Positions 38,404 through 47,076 of a DNA stretch of 64,000 nt are shown here, in pieces. The notes below the pieces were generated by a model. The model was not told the origin of the DNA. It saw only the letters and a list, made by a program, of their open reading frames with translations, and did not search any database. Source of the DNA: Paraburkholderia phytofirmans PsJN (GTDB lineage Bacteria > Pseudomonadota > Gammaproteobacteria > Burkholderiales > Burkholderiaceae); assembly GCF_000020125.1 (NCBI RefSeq), contig NC_010681.1, positions 3,534,001-3,598,000 of the forward strand, given 5' to 3'. The position numbers and the translations under genes are program-made. Positions within the stretch are counted from its first letter, which is position 1. Every line of letters starts with the position of its first letter.

Positions 38404-38441
38404 AAGGCAGATCACCGCAAGGCGATCTGCCTTTTTGTTTT
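38404..38441 (+). terminator. Intrinsic terminator of the small exported protein gene
   Basis: Stem AAGGCAGATC/GATCTGCCTT (38404-38413 with 38424-38433) is followed by TTTTTG and further T. Confidence 0.92.
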
Positions 38442-38492
38442 TGACGCGCTCGCGTAACATTCGCGGGTTAATTTCCAGCAAGGAGTCATGCC

Positions 38493-39011
38493 GTGCGATT
38501 TTCCATGCGCTCGTTGATTGCGCGTTTCGCTGTTGCCGTTGCACTGCCGCTCGCCGCACTGTCCGCATCGATCACATTGGTCGCTACCACCGCTGCACCT
38601 GCGCATGCGCAGCAGATGCCGGCCGGCGCCAAACAGCCTGGCGAGTTTCCCCGCGCGAAGCTGACCGCGGGCATGTTCGTGATCGACGCCGCCGTCGCCG
38701 CGAACGACGCGGATCGCGAGCAGGGCCTGATGTATCGCACGAATCTCGCACCGAACGAAGGCATGCTGTTTGTCTTCGGCGAAAATGCCGTGCATTGCTT
38801 CTGGATGAAGAACACGCTGATCCCGCTGTCGATCGCGTTCATGCGCGCCGACGGCACGGTCACCGACATCGACGAGATGCAGGCCGAGACCACCAACAAT
38901 CACTGCCCGAAGAACAACGGCGTGTATGCGTTGGAGATGAGCAAAGGCTGGTTCACGTCGAAGGGCATCAAACCGGGGATGAAGATTCAGGGTCTGCCGG
39001 CCGCGCAATAA
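38493..39011 (+). CDS. Exported DUF192 protein
   Basis: A 172-residue protein with a 40-residue export signal ending PAHAQQ. The DUF192 domain follows: AANDADREQGLMYRTNLAPNEGMLFVFGENAVHCFWMKNTLIPLSIAFM and YALEMSKGWFTSKGIKPGMKI. The function of the family is not established. The start is GTG 38493, because AAGGAG sits 7 bases before it; an in-frame ATG four codons later is the alternative. It has its own terminator. Confidence 0.88.
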   Translation: MRFSMRSLIARFAVAVALPLAALSASITLVATTAAPAHAQQMPAGAKQPGEFPRAKLTAGMFVIDAAVAANDADREQGLMYRTNLAPNEGMLFVFGENAVHCFWMKNTLIPLSIAFMRADGTVTDIDEMQAETTNNHCPKNNGVYALEMSKGWFTSKGIKPGMKIQGLPAAQ

Positions 39012-39060
39012 GTCGCCAGGTCGCGGGCCGGCACTGCCGCTTCGCTCCACCGCTTGCCAG

Positions 39061-39100
39061 GAGCCGTCGTCTCGTTTCGAGGCGACGGCTCTTTTCTTTT
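39061..39100 (+). terminator. Intrinsic terminator of the DUF192 gene
   Basis: A stem of 9 bp (GAGCCGTCG/CGACGGCTC), extended by a wobble pair and CTCG/CGAG, is followed by a T-rich tract. The rest of the 330-base gap to fusA contains no supported gene. Confidence 0.9.
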
Positions 39101-39341
39101 CTGCGCCGCCGCATCTGACCGCGCGATATGCGCGCCTCGCGATGCAACGACCCAACGACGCGCGCGGCGCCGGCAGCCGAAGCCTTGCCAGCACGCCTTC
39201 CCGTCCGGCTGGCAAGATTCCTGCAAAAGACGGGCCGACGCGCTATCCTAGTAATCTTAGTAAAGCAGCACCCAGGCTCCCCGGGCAGCACAGACTGCCG
39301 CCCGGCAAGCGTTTCAGGCGCGCCATTCCAAGGAGGTTCAC

Positions 39342-41447
39342 GTGCCCCGCAAGACTCCCATCGAGCGCTACCGGAATATCGGCATCAGCGCTCACATCGA
39401 TGCCGGCAAAACCACCACCACTGAACGCATCCTGTTCTACACCGGCGTGACCCACAAGATCGGCGAGGTTCACGACGGTGCGGCAACGATGGACTGGATG
39501 GAACAGGAGCAGGAGCGCGGCATCACCATCACGTCGGCGGCCACCACCGCTTTCTGGAAGGGCATGGCCGGCAACTATCCGGAACACCGGATCAACATCA
39601 TCGACACCCCCGGACACGTCGACTTCACGATTGAAGTGGAGCGCTCCATGCGCGTGCTCGACGGCGCGTGCATGGTGTACGACTCGGTCGGCGGCGTGCA
39701 GCCGCAGTCGGAAACCGTGTGGCGTCAGGCGAACAAATACAAGGTGCCGCGCATTGCGTTCGTCAACAAGATGGACCGCGTGGGCGCGGATTTCTTCCGC
39801 GTGCAGCGGCAAATCGGTGATCGCCTGAAGGGCAACGCCGTGCCGATCCAGATTCCGGTCGGCGCGGAAGATCATTTCCAGGGCGTGGTCGATCTGGTCA
39901 AGATGAAGGCGATTTACTGGGACGAAGAAAACCAGGGCATCAAGTTCGAATACCGTGATATTCCGCCGGAACTCGCGGCGACCGCGAAGGAATGGCACGA
40001 CAAAATGGTCGAGGCCGCGGCTGAGGCGAACGAGGAATTGCTCGACAAATACCTCGGTGGCGAGACGCTGACCGAAGAGGAAATCAAGTACGGCATTCGC
40101 ACGCGCTGCATCGCCAACGAAATCGTGCCGATGCTGTGCGGCAGCGCGTTCAAGAACAAGGGCGTGCAAGCCATGCTCGACGCGGTGATCGACTATCTGC
40201 CCTCGCCGGTCGACGTGCCCGCCATTACCGGCCACGATGAATACGACAAGGAAATCGAGCGCCATCCGACCGACACCGATCCGTTCTCGGCGCTCGCCTT
40301 CAAGATCATGACCGACCCGTTCGTCGGCCAGTTGATCTTCTTCCGCGTCTATTCCGGCGTGGTGAATTCGGGAGACACGGTCTACAACGCGGTCAAGGAA
40401 AAGAAGGAACGCCTTGGCCGGATCTTGCAGATGCACGCGAACGAGCGCAAGGAAATCAAGGAAGTCTACGCGGGCGACATCGCCGCGGCCGTCGGCCTGA
40501 AAGAAGCGACCACGGGCGATACGCTGTGCGATCCGAACAACGTGATCATCCTCGAAAGAATGATCTTCCCGGAGCCGGTGATCTCGCAGGCTGTCGAGCC
40601 GAAGACCAAGGTCGACCAGGAAAAGATGGGCATCGCGCTGAACCGTCTTGCCCAGGAAGATCCGTCGTTCCGCGTGCAGACGGATGAAGAATCCGGCCAG
40701 ACGATCATCTCGGGCATGGGCGAGTTGCACCTGGAAATTCTGGTCGATCGCATGAAGCGCGAGTTCGGCGTCGAGGCAACCGTCGGCAAGCCGCAAGTCG
40801 CGTATCGCGAGACGGTGCGCAACAAGGTCGAAGATGTGGAAGGCAAGTTCGTCAAGCAGTCGGGTGGCCGCGGTCAGTACGGCCACGCGGTGATCACGCT
40901 GGAGCCGGCGCCGCAAGGCAAGGGTTACGAATTCGTCGATGCGATCAAGGGCGGCGTGATTCCACGCGAATACATTCCGGCAGTCGACAAGGGCATCGTC
41001 GAAACGCTGAAGGCCGGCGTGCTGGCCGGTTATCCGGTGGTGGATGTGAAGGTGACGCTGACCTTCGGTTCGTACCACGACGTCGACTCGAACGAAAACG
41101 CGTTCCGCATGGCCGGCTCGATGGCCTTCAAGGAAGCGATGCGCAAAGCCAAGCCTGTGCTGCTCGAACCGATGATGGCCGTCGAGGTGGAAACGCCGGA
41201 AGACTTCATGGGCAACGTGATGGGCGACCTGTCCAGCCGTCGCGGCATGGTGCAAGGCATGGAAGACATCGCCGGCGGCGGCGGCAAGCTGGTGCGCGCC
41301 GAAGTGCCGCTCGCGGAGATGTTCGGCTACTCCACGTCGCTGCGCTCCGCGACGCAGGGCCGCGCGACCTATACGATGGAGTTCAAGCATTACGCGGAAA
41401 CGCCGAGCAACGTCGCTGAAGCCGTGATCAACGCGAAGCACAAGTAA
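39342..41447 (+). CDS. fusA: Translation elongation factor G (stand-alone second copy)
   Basis: A 701-residue EF-G. G1 is AHIDAGKT (17-24), G3 is DTPGH (88-92) and G4 is NKMD (142-145). Domain IV contains [12 protein letters not shown]. It drives GTP-dependent translocation and, with RRF, ribosome recycling. It starts with GTG after a perfect AAGGAGG. It is not next to rpsL, rpsG or tuf, so it is not the str-operon copy; Burkholderia genomes carry two EF-G genes and this is presumably the second. It has its own terminator. All catalytic motifs are intact. Confidence 0.95.
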   Translation: MPRKTPIERYRNIGISAHIDAGKTTTTERILFYTGVTHKIGEVHDGAATMDWMEQEQERGITITSAATTAFWKGMAGNYPEHRINIIDTPGHVDFTIEVERSMRVLDGACMVYDSVGGVQPQSETVWRQANKYKVPRIAFVNKMDRVGADFFRVQRQIGDRLKGNAVPIQIPVGAEDHFQGVVDLVKMKAIYWDEENQGIKFEYRDIPPELAATAKEWHDKMVEAAAEANEELLDKYLGGETLTEEEIKYGIRTRCIANEIVPMLCGSAFKNKGVQAMLDAVIDYLPSPVDVPAITGHDEYDKEIERHPTDTDPFSALAFKIMTDPFVGQLIFFRVYSGVVNSGDTVYNAVKEKKERLGRILQMHANERKEIKEVYAGDIAAAVGLKEATTGDTLCDPNNVIILERMIFPEPVISQAVEPKTKVDQEKMGIALNRLAQEDPSFRVQTDEESGQTIISGMGELHLEILVDRMKREFGVEATVGKPQVAYRETVRNKVEDVEGKFVKQSGGRGQYGHAVITLEPAPQGKGYEFVDAIKGGVIPREYIPAVDKGIVETLKAGVLAGYPVVDVKVTLTFGSYHDVDSNENAFRMAGSMAFKEAMRKAKPVLLEPMMAVEVETPEDFMGNVMGDLSSRRGMVQGMEDIAGGGGKLVRAEVPLAEMFGYSTSLRSATQGRATYTMEFKHYAETPSNVAEAVINAKHK

Positions 41448-41482
41448 GCACCACGCTGAAGGCAGCACACGCCAACGGCAAG

Positions 41483-41512
41483 AAGCCCGTCCCCTGTGGA
41501 CGGGCTTTTTTT
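41483..41512 (+). terminator. Intrinsic terminator of fusA
   Basis: Stem AAGCCCGTCC/GGACGGGCTT (41483-41492 with 41498-41507) is followed by a T-run. Confidence 0.92.
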
Positions 41513-41623
41513 CATCCGCTGCGCCGCACACAGGGCTTCTTCACACGCACGTTTTTGAACATGCAAAAATGCCGGACGGCGCCGTGCCGAACGCCGGGAC
41601 TCTCGCCCTCGAGGAGACACATC

Positions 41624-42139
41624 ATGAGCCAGGATCACGAACACCCGCATTACAAGGACGTGCCGCCGGCTGCGCCGGTCGATTGGCGCGAGCACGGCGT
41701 GAAGGTCATCAAAGGCGATCAGCTCGATACCAACACCGCGCAGACGCCGGGCATGAATCGCGCGGCCGCGATCAACGCCGCGCGCGTCGGCGCGCAGAAA
41801 ATCTGGGCCGGCACCGTCACGATCCATCCGAATGCGAAGACCGGCGCGCATCATCACGGCGCGCTCGAAAGCGTGATCTACGTGGTGCGCGGCCAGGCGC
41901 GCATGCGCTGGGGCGAGCATCTGGAGTTCACCGCCGAAGCCGGCCCCGGCGATTTCATTTTCGTGCCGCCGTATGTGCCGCATCAGGAAATCAACGCGAG
42001 TACGGACGACCCGCTCGAATGCGTGCTGGTGCGCAGCGACAACGAAGCGGTGGTGGTCAATCTAAACATCGACGCGGTGGAACAGCCCGAAACGGTGTTC
42101 TGGGTCGATCCGATTCACAAGCATCCGCACGATCACTAA
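41624..42139 (+). CDS. Cupin-domain protein
   Basis: A 171-residue single-cupin protein. The first metal motif is GAHHHGALESVIYVVRG and the second is PGDFIFVPPYVPHQE. The C-terminus is His-rich (DPIHKHPHDH). Such proteins bind Fe, Mn or Ni and act as dioxygenases, isomerases or metal-handling proteins. ATG 41624 has a GAGGAGA site. The NiCoT permease gene follows within 20 bases, so the cupin may work in nickel or cobalt metabolism, which is inference. Confidence 0.85.
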   Translation: MSQDHEHPHYKDVPPAAPVDWREHGVKVIKGDQLDTNTAQTPGMNRAAAINAARVGAQKIWAGTVTIHPNAKTGAHHHGALESVIYVVRGQARMRWGEHLEFTAEAGPGDFIFVPPYVPHQEINASTDDPLECVLVRSDNEAVVVNLNIDAVEQPETVFWVDPIHKHPHDH

Positions 42140-42157
42140 CTTTTGCCCACGCGACTC

Positions 42158-43177
42158 ATGACGCCGACCGCTTCCCTGCGCCCACGCCTATTCACGCTGT
42201 ACGCCGTGCTGATCGCCGCCAATCTCGGCGCGTGGGCGTGGGCGCTGATCGCGTTTCGCCACTACCCGCTGCTGCTCGGCACCGCGCTGCTCGCGTACGG
42301 CTTTGGCTTGCGTCATGCGGTCGACGCCGATCACATCGCGGCGATCGACGCCGTCACGCGCAAGCTCATGCAAACCGGCAAGCGTCCGCTCGGCGTCGGG
42401 CTATCGTTTTCGCTGGGGCATTCGACAATCGTGATTCTCGCGACAATCGGCATCGCGTGGACCGCGCATTCGCTGCACGGCCGTTTCGAGACGTTCAAAG
42501 CCGTCGGCGGCACGATCGGCACGCTTGTCTCCGCGAGCTTTCTGCTGATGCTGGCCGCCGTCAACCTCGTGATTCTGCGCGACGTGTGGCGCCGCTATCG
42601 GCACGTCCAACGCGGTGGCGAACTGCCCGCTCACACGCCGGACTCGATTGCGCCCGCCGGTCTGTTGTCGCGCGCGCTGCGACCGCTCTTCAGGCTCGTG
42701 ACGAAAAGCTGGCACATGTACCCCGTCGGCGTGCTGTTCGGACTCGGCTTCGACACCGCGACCGAAATCGGCCTGCTGGCGATTGCCGCGTCCGAAGCCG
42801 GCAAAGGTCTGCCGCTCTATTCGATCCTCGTATTCCCCGCGCTCTTTACCGCCGGCATGACATTGGTGGATTCGACCGACAACGTGCTGATGGTCCACGC
42901 CTACGGCTGGGCCATGGACGACCCGAAACGCAAGCTCTACTACAACGCGAGCATCACGTTCGTCTCCGCGGTGGTGGCGATCGTGATCGGCGGCGTCGAG
43001 GCGCTCGGTCTGCTGTCGGACAAACTCGGCTTGAACGGCGGCGTATGGAATGCGGTGGCCAGCGTGAACGAGCGCTTCGGTGCGTTGGGCTATGGCATCG
43101 TCGCGATGTTCATGGCGTGCTGGATCGGCTCGGTGCTGTTCCACCGCTGGCGGCGCCCGGACGCGGTCGCGCGGTAA
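42158..43177 (+). CDS. NiCoT-family nickel/cobalt permease (HoxN/NixA type)
   Basis: A 339-residue membrane protein with eight predicted segments. The signature of transmembrane helix 2, RHAVDADHIAAID, contains the essential H-x4-D-H pattern. Others are GLSFSLGHSTIV and GLGFDTATEIGLLA. It imports Ni2+ and/or Co2+ with high affinity. ATG 42158 is chosen; a TTG five codons earlier is possible, and neither has a clear ribosome site, which suggests coupling to the cupin gene ending 18 bases upstream. Confidence 0.92.
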   Translation: MTPTASLRPRLFTLYAVLIAANLGAWAWALIAFRHYPLLLGTALLAYGFGLRHAVDADHIAAIDAVTRKLMQTGKRPLGVGLSFSLGHSTIVILATIGIAWTAHSLHGRFETFKAVGGTIGTLVSASFLLMLAAVNLVILRDVWRRYRHVQRGGELPAHTPDSIAPAGLLSRALRPLFRLVTKSWHMYPVGVLFGLGFDTATEIGLLAIAASEAGKGLPLYSILVFPALFTAGMTLVDSTDNVLMVHAYGWAMDDPKRKLYYNASITFVSAVVAIVIGGVEALGLLSDKLGLNGGVWNAVASVNERFGALGYGIVAMFMACWIGSVLFHRWRRPDAVAR

Positions 43178-43493
43178 ATCCAACACCCTGGCGCGCGCCG
43201 CGGTCGGTAAGGTTTCCATTCGCGGGATTGGCCGTTGCGCTGCCGCAGCGGCGGACGTCGCGGACATGCCTCGCATCACGCCCGCGCCGAACGTTGTGGT
43301 GACGATACACAGCCGCCCTTTTATCCGCCCAACGTGAACCCGCAAGCGCCGCAAGCGCTCCGAATCCACGAGCAATCGCTTACACTGAACCCGCTTCGCC
43401 TCGACGCTTTCGTCATCGCAATACCGTCGCCTGTCGCGCGCATCTGGCGCGGCCCTTCAGAACCGGCAACAGAACGGACTGGACACTCCATCG
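43178..43493. other. Gap without a recognised gene
   Basis: 316 bases between the NiCoT permease and the ABC importer. I see no convincing gene, terminator or riboswitch fold. It should contain the promoter of the ABC operon. Confidence 0.5.
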
Positions 43494-45158
43494 ATGAAGA
43501 CTCCCGCGGACCGATTTCTCGCACTCGACGCAGCCCGCCTCACCGCCGACGCCTACGGCAACCACGCCATCGACGAATTCCGCGCCGGCCGCATCACGCG
43601 CCGCGATCTGCTGCGCTATGCCAGCGTGATCGGTTTGTCGCTGGTGGGCGGCGGCGTGCTGAATGCACCGCGAGCACGGGCACAAGGCACCGCAGGCGCG
43701 TCGAATCAGACGATCCGCGTGGCTCACCTGACGCCGGCGGGCGCGGTCGATCCGCTCACGGTGACCGACGCCGCCAGTCTTGCGCTGCTGAACCAGACCG
43801 GCGAATTCCTGATCGACGACGACGGCGAAAAGCTCGTGCTGAAGCCGGCGCTCGCCTTGTCGTGGAAACCGAACGACAAGGGCGATGTGTGGACCTTCAA
43901 GCTGCGTCCGAACGTCAAGTTCCACGACGGTCAGCCGTTCACCGCCAAAGACGTGGCCGCCACCTTCGACCGCCTCGCGGATCCGGCCAGCGGCTCCGCC
44001 GCGCTGTCCGTGCTCAAGGGCGTGCTGTCGAAAGGCGGCGCGAAAGTGGTCGACGACCACACGGTCGCGTTTCATCTGGATGCGCCGAACGGCAATTTCC
44101 CCTACTACGTTTCCTCGGACAATTACAACGCCGTGATCCTGCCCGCGAACTATGCGGGCGGTTATGAGAAGAGCTTCATCGGCACAGGCCCGTTCAAGCT
44201 CGAAAAGTATCAGGCGAAGGTGGGCGCGTCGTTCGTGCGCAATCCCGATTACTGGGGCGACAAAGCGTTACCGCAACGCGTACAGTTCTCCTTCTACGCC
44301 GACGAGCAGGCGCAATTGCTCGCGCTGCAAGGCCATCAGGCCGACGTGATGGGCACCTTCACCGTGCAGGGCGGCGCCGGCATTCTGAACAATCCGGATT
44401 ACAAAGCCGTGGGCGTGAAGTCGAGCGCGCATCGGCAGATTCACATGCGCAACGACAGTCCGCTGTTCAAGGACAAGCGCGTGCGCCAGGCGCTGGCGTT
44501 GTCGCTGGATCGCGACGTGCTGGTGCGCGGCCTCTTCAAAGGACGCGCGCAACTCGGCAACGACAGTCCGTTCGCGCCGGTGTTTCCGTCGTCGGATGCG
44601 GGCGTGCCGCAGCGCAAGATCGACGTCGCGAAAGCGAAGCAGTTGCTCGCGCAAGCGGGCGTGCCGAACGGATTCGACGTGACGCTGACCACCGAAAAAT
44701 ACATGGAGATTCCCGATCTCGCGGTAGTCGTGCAAAACGCGGCGAAGGCAATCGGCGTGCGCATCAATCTGAAGGTCGAGAGCCAGTCGCTGTATTACGG
44801 CGCGGGCACGCCGGGCAAATCGGATTGGCTCGACTCGCCGCTCGGCATTACCGACTACGGTCATCGCGGCGTGCCGAACGTGTTCCTGAATGCGCCGCTC
44901 ACCAGCACCGGCACGTGGAACGCCGCGCACTTCAAGAATCCGCAATACGATCAACTGGTCGAGCAGTTCGTCGCCGCCATCGATCTCGGCTCGCAGAAGA
45001 AAATCTCCGGGCAGATCCAGACGCTCTTGCTCGACGAAACGCCCATCATCATTCCCTTCTTCTACGATCAACTGATCGCCATGCGCAAGGGTGTGAACGG
45101 CGTGCGCTTCACCGCACTCGCGCAACTCTATTTCGACCGCGCGGTGTTGAGCGCGTGA
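43494..45158 (+). CDS. Peptide/nickel-family ABC substrate-binding protein with Tat signal
   Basis: A 554-residue SBP_bac_5 protein. An N-terminal extension of 35 residues precedes the twin-arginine stretch TRRDLLRYASVIGLSLVGGG (R36-R37) and cleavage after ARA (about 63), so it is probably exported folded by the Tat system. The body has the family motif VKFHDGQPFTAKDVAATFDRL, then the FIGTGPFKLEKYQ block, and late DKRVRQALALSLDRD. Substrate could be peptides, nickel-chelates or opines; it is not determined by sequence. First gene of a four-gene importer. Confidence 0.88.
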   Translation: MKTPADRFLALDAARLTADAYGNHAIDEFRAGRITRRDLLRYASVIGLSLVGGGVLNAPRARAQGTAGASNQTIRVAHLTPAGAVDPLTVTDAASLALLNQTGEFLIDDDGEKLVLKPALALSWKPNDKGDVWTFKLRPNVKFHDGQPFTAKDVAATFDRLADPASGSAALSVLKGVLSKGGAKVVDDHTVAFHLDAPNGNFPYYVSSDNYNAVILPANYAGGYEKSFIGTGPFKLEKYQAKVGASFVRNPDYWGDKALPQRVQFSFYADEQAQLLALQGHQADVMGTFTVQGGAGILNNPDYKAVGVKSSAHRQIHMRNDSPLFKDKRVRQALALSLDRDVLVRGLFKGRAQLGNDSPFAPVFPSSDAGVPQRKIDVAKAKQLLAQAGVPNGFDVTLTTEKYMEIPDLAVVVQNAAKAIGVRINLKVESQSLYYGAGTPGKSDWLDSPLGITDYGHRGVPNVFLNAPLTSTGTWNAAHFKNPQYDQLVEQFVAAIDLGSQKKISGQIQTLLLDETPIIIPFFYDQLIAMRKGVNGVRFTALAQLYFDRAVLSA

Positions 45159-45202
45159 TGTCGAATGCCTGAGCGCCGGCGCGTTTGCGACAGGAGAGCA
45201 CG

Positions 45203-46213
45203 ATGTCGACCACGGTGAGCCCTTCCGCTTCTTCTGCGCCGAGCGGCAACGCGGGCCGTGTCGTGCGTTTTCTGGCGACGCGTGTGGGCTTGTCGCTAAT
45301 CACGCTGTGGCTGCTGTCGGTGATCGTGTTCGCGGGCGGACAACTTCTGCCCGGCGACATCGGCCGCGCGGTGCTCGGCCCGCTGGCCGATGCGCGCGCG
45401 GTTGCCGCGCTCAATCATCAGCTCGGCGCGGACCGTCCGCTGATGACGCAATACGTCGACTGGATCTCGCATTTCGTGCGTGGCGATATGGGGCTGTCCT
45501 ACGCGTATCGCGAGCCGGTGCGGCCGTTTATCGCCGAGGCGCTCGCGCATTCCGCCAAGCTCGGCTTGCTGGCGTTCATCGTGGTCGTGCCGCTCGGCAT
45601 TGCGGGCGGCGTGTGGTCGGCCATGCACGCGGGACGCTGGCTCGATCGCACGATCAGCATCGCGGGACTATCGGCGACAGTCGTGCCGGAATTCGTTTCG
45701 TCGATCGTGCTGATTCTGGTGTTCGGCGTGTGGTTGCGCTGGCTGCCGATCGAAGCGTCGTATCCGCCCGAAGCGGGCGCGCTCGAACAATTGCGTCATC
45801 TGGTGCTGCCGGTCCTGCCGCTCGTGCTTGTGTTCTTCGGCTATATCGCTCGCATGGCGCGTGCGGGGACCGTCGAGGCGCTCGATGCCGACTACACGCG
45901 CACCGCGATTCTCAAAGGCTTGCCGCGTCATATCGTGATCTGGCGGCATGTGCTGCGCAATGCATTGCTGCCCACCATCACGGTCGCCGCCACGCAACTC
46001 GGCTATATGATCGGCGGCCTCGTGGTGGTCGAGACGCTGTTCCACTATCAAGGTATCGGCTCGCTGATCTACAACGCGGCCAAGGCCAAGGACTTTCCGA
46101 TGCTCGAAGCAGGCGTGCTGACCATCGGCGTGGTCTACACCGTCGCCAATCTCGTCGCCGATGCGCTGCATGTGCTGCTCAATCCGCGGCTGCGGGTGAG
46201 GAGCGCCGAATGA
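45203..46213 (+). CDS. ABC transporter permease, DppB/NikB type
   Basis: A 336-residue inner-membrane protein with an N-terminal segment VGLSLITLWLLSVIVF and the coupling loop ADYTRTAILKGLPRHIVIWRHVLRNALLP (EAA-type). QLGADRPLMTQYVDWISHFVRGDMG is typical of DppB/OppB. ATG 45203 has a CAGGAGAG site. It overlaps the next permease by four bases. Confidence 0.92.
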   Translation: MSTTVSPSASSAPSGNAGRVVRFLATRVGLSLITLWLLSVIVFAGGQLLPGDIGRAVLGPLADARAVAALNHQLGADRPLMTQYVDWISHFVRGDMGLSYAYREPVRPFIAEALAHSAKLGLLAFIVVVPLGIAGGVWSAMHAGRWLDRTISIAGLSATVVPEFVSSIVLILVFGVWLRWLPIEASYPPEAGALEQLRHLVLPVLPLVLVFFGYIARMARAGTVEALDADYTRTAILKGLPRHIVIWRHVLRNALLPTITVAATQLGYMIGGLVVVETLFHYQGIGSLIYNAAKAKDFPMLEAGVLTIGVVYTVANLVADALHVLLNPRLRVRSAE

Positions 46214-47076
46214 GCACCATCGTTCCGCCGACGCCGCGCGCGGCTGCCGAGCCACGCTTCGACGAGTTGCGCCTGCTGCTGCGCTCGCCGACTTTCGTGG
46301 TGGGCATGGTGATCGTCACATGGTGGATCGTCTGTGCGATTGCCGGGCAATGGATCGTGCGCATCGATCCGTACGCCTCCGATCCGCTCAATTCGCTAAC
46401 GCCGCCCGACAGCACGCATTGGTTCGGCACCGATCAACTCGGGCGCGACGTGTTCTCGCGCGTGATCGTCGGTGCGCGCGACATTCTCACCATCGCGCCG
46501 CTTGCGACCTTGCTCGGCACGATCGCGGGTACCACGCTGGGCTTGATCGTCGGCTACTTCGAAGGCTGGGTGGACAACGTGGTCGGACGCGCGATCGACG
46601 CTGTGCTCGCGCTGCCGCTCGTGATCGTCGCGCTGCTCGCGCTCGCCGCGGTCGGTGCGTCGAACTTCACCGTCATCCTCGTGATCGGCATCACGTTCAC
46701 ACCGATTACCGCGCGCACCGTACGCGCCGCCGTGTTCGCCGAGCGGCATCTCGACTACGTCGCCGCGGCGCAGCTGCGCGGCGAACGCGCACCCTACATC
46801 ATGTTCGCCGAGATTCTGCCGAACGTGTTGCCGCCGATCATCGTCGAAGCGACGGTGCGGCTCGGCTACGCGATCTTCGCGGTCGCCACGCTGTCGTTTC
46901 TCGGCTTCGGCATTCAGCCGCCGTCGGCGGATTGGGGCCTCGCACTCTCCGAGTCGTACACGCTGATGGCGGGCGGCGCATGGTGGACCGTGGTGTTCGC
47001 GGCCGGCGCGATCGCGAGTCTCGTGGTCGGTGTGAATCTGATCGCCGACAGCGTGCAAGGCGTGCTCGACCGATGA
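46210..47076 (+). CDS. ABC transporter permease, DppC/NikC type
   Basis: A 288-residue permease. It starts at the ATGA overlap with the previous gene; the frame is open far upstream but only inside that gene. Features are HWFGTDQLGRDVFSRVIVGARDIL (DppC hallmark), the coupling loop AERHLDYVAAAQLRGERAPYIMFAEILPNVLPP and FLGFGIQPPSADWGLAL. It forms the channel with the DppB-type protein. It overlaps the ATPase gene by ATGA. Confidence 0.93.
   Translation: MSTIVPPTPRAAAEPRFDELRLLLRSPTFVVGMVIVTWWIVCAIAGQWIVRIDPYASDPLNSLTPPDSTHWFGTDQLGRDVFSRVIVGARDILTIAPLATLLGTIAGTTLGLIVGYFEGWVDNVVGRAIDAVLALPLVIVALLALAAVGASNFTVILVIGITFTPITARTVRAAVFAERHLDYVAAAQLRGERAPYIMFAEILPNVLPPIIVEATVRLGYAIFAVATLSFLGFGIQPPSADWGLALSESYTLMAGGAWWTVVFAAGAIASLVVGVNLIADSVQGVLDR

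Noticed and set aside
43178..43493. Nickel-responsive (NikR) or cobalamin control element before the ABC importer
   Set aside because: No GTATGA-type palindrome or B12 box was found.
45307..46209. Upstream extension of the DppC permease frame
   Set aside because: Lies inside the DppB permease; the true start is the ATGA overlap at 46210.
46320..47072. Upstream extension of the double ATPase frame
   Set aside because: The 250 extra codons lie inside the DppC permease in another frame and are Arg-rich. The real start is the ATGA overlap at 47073.
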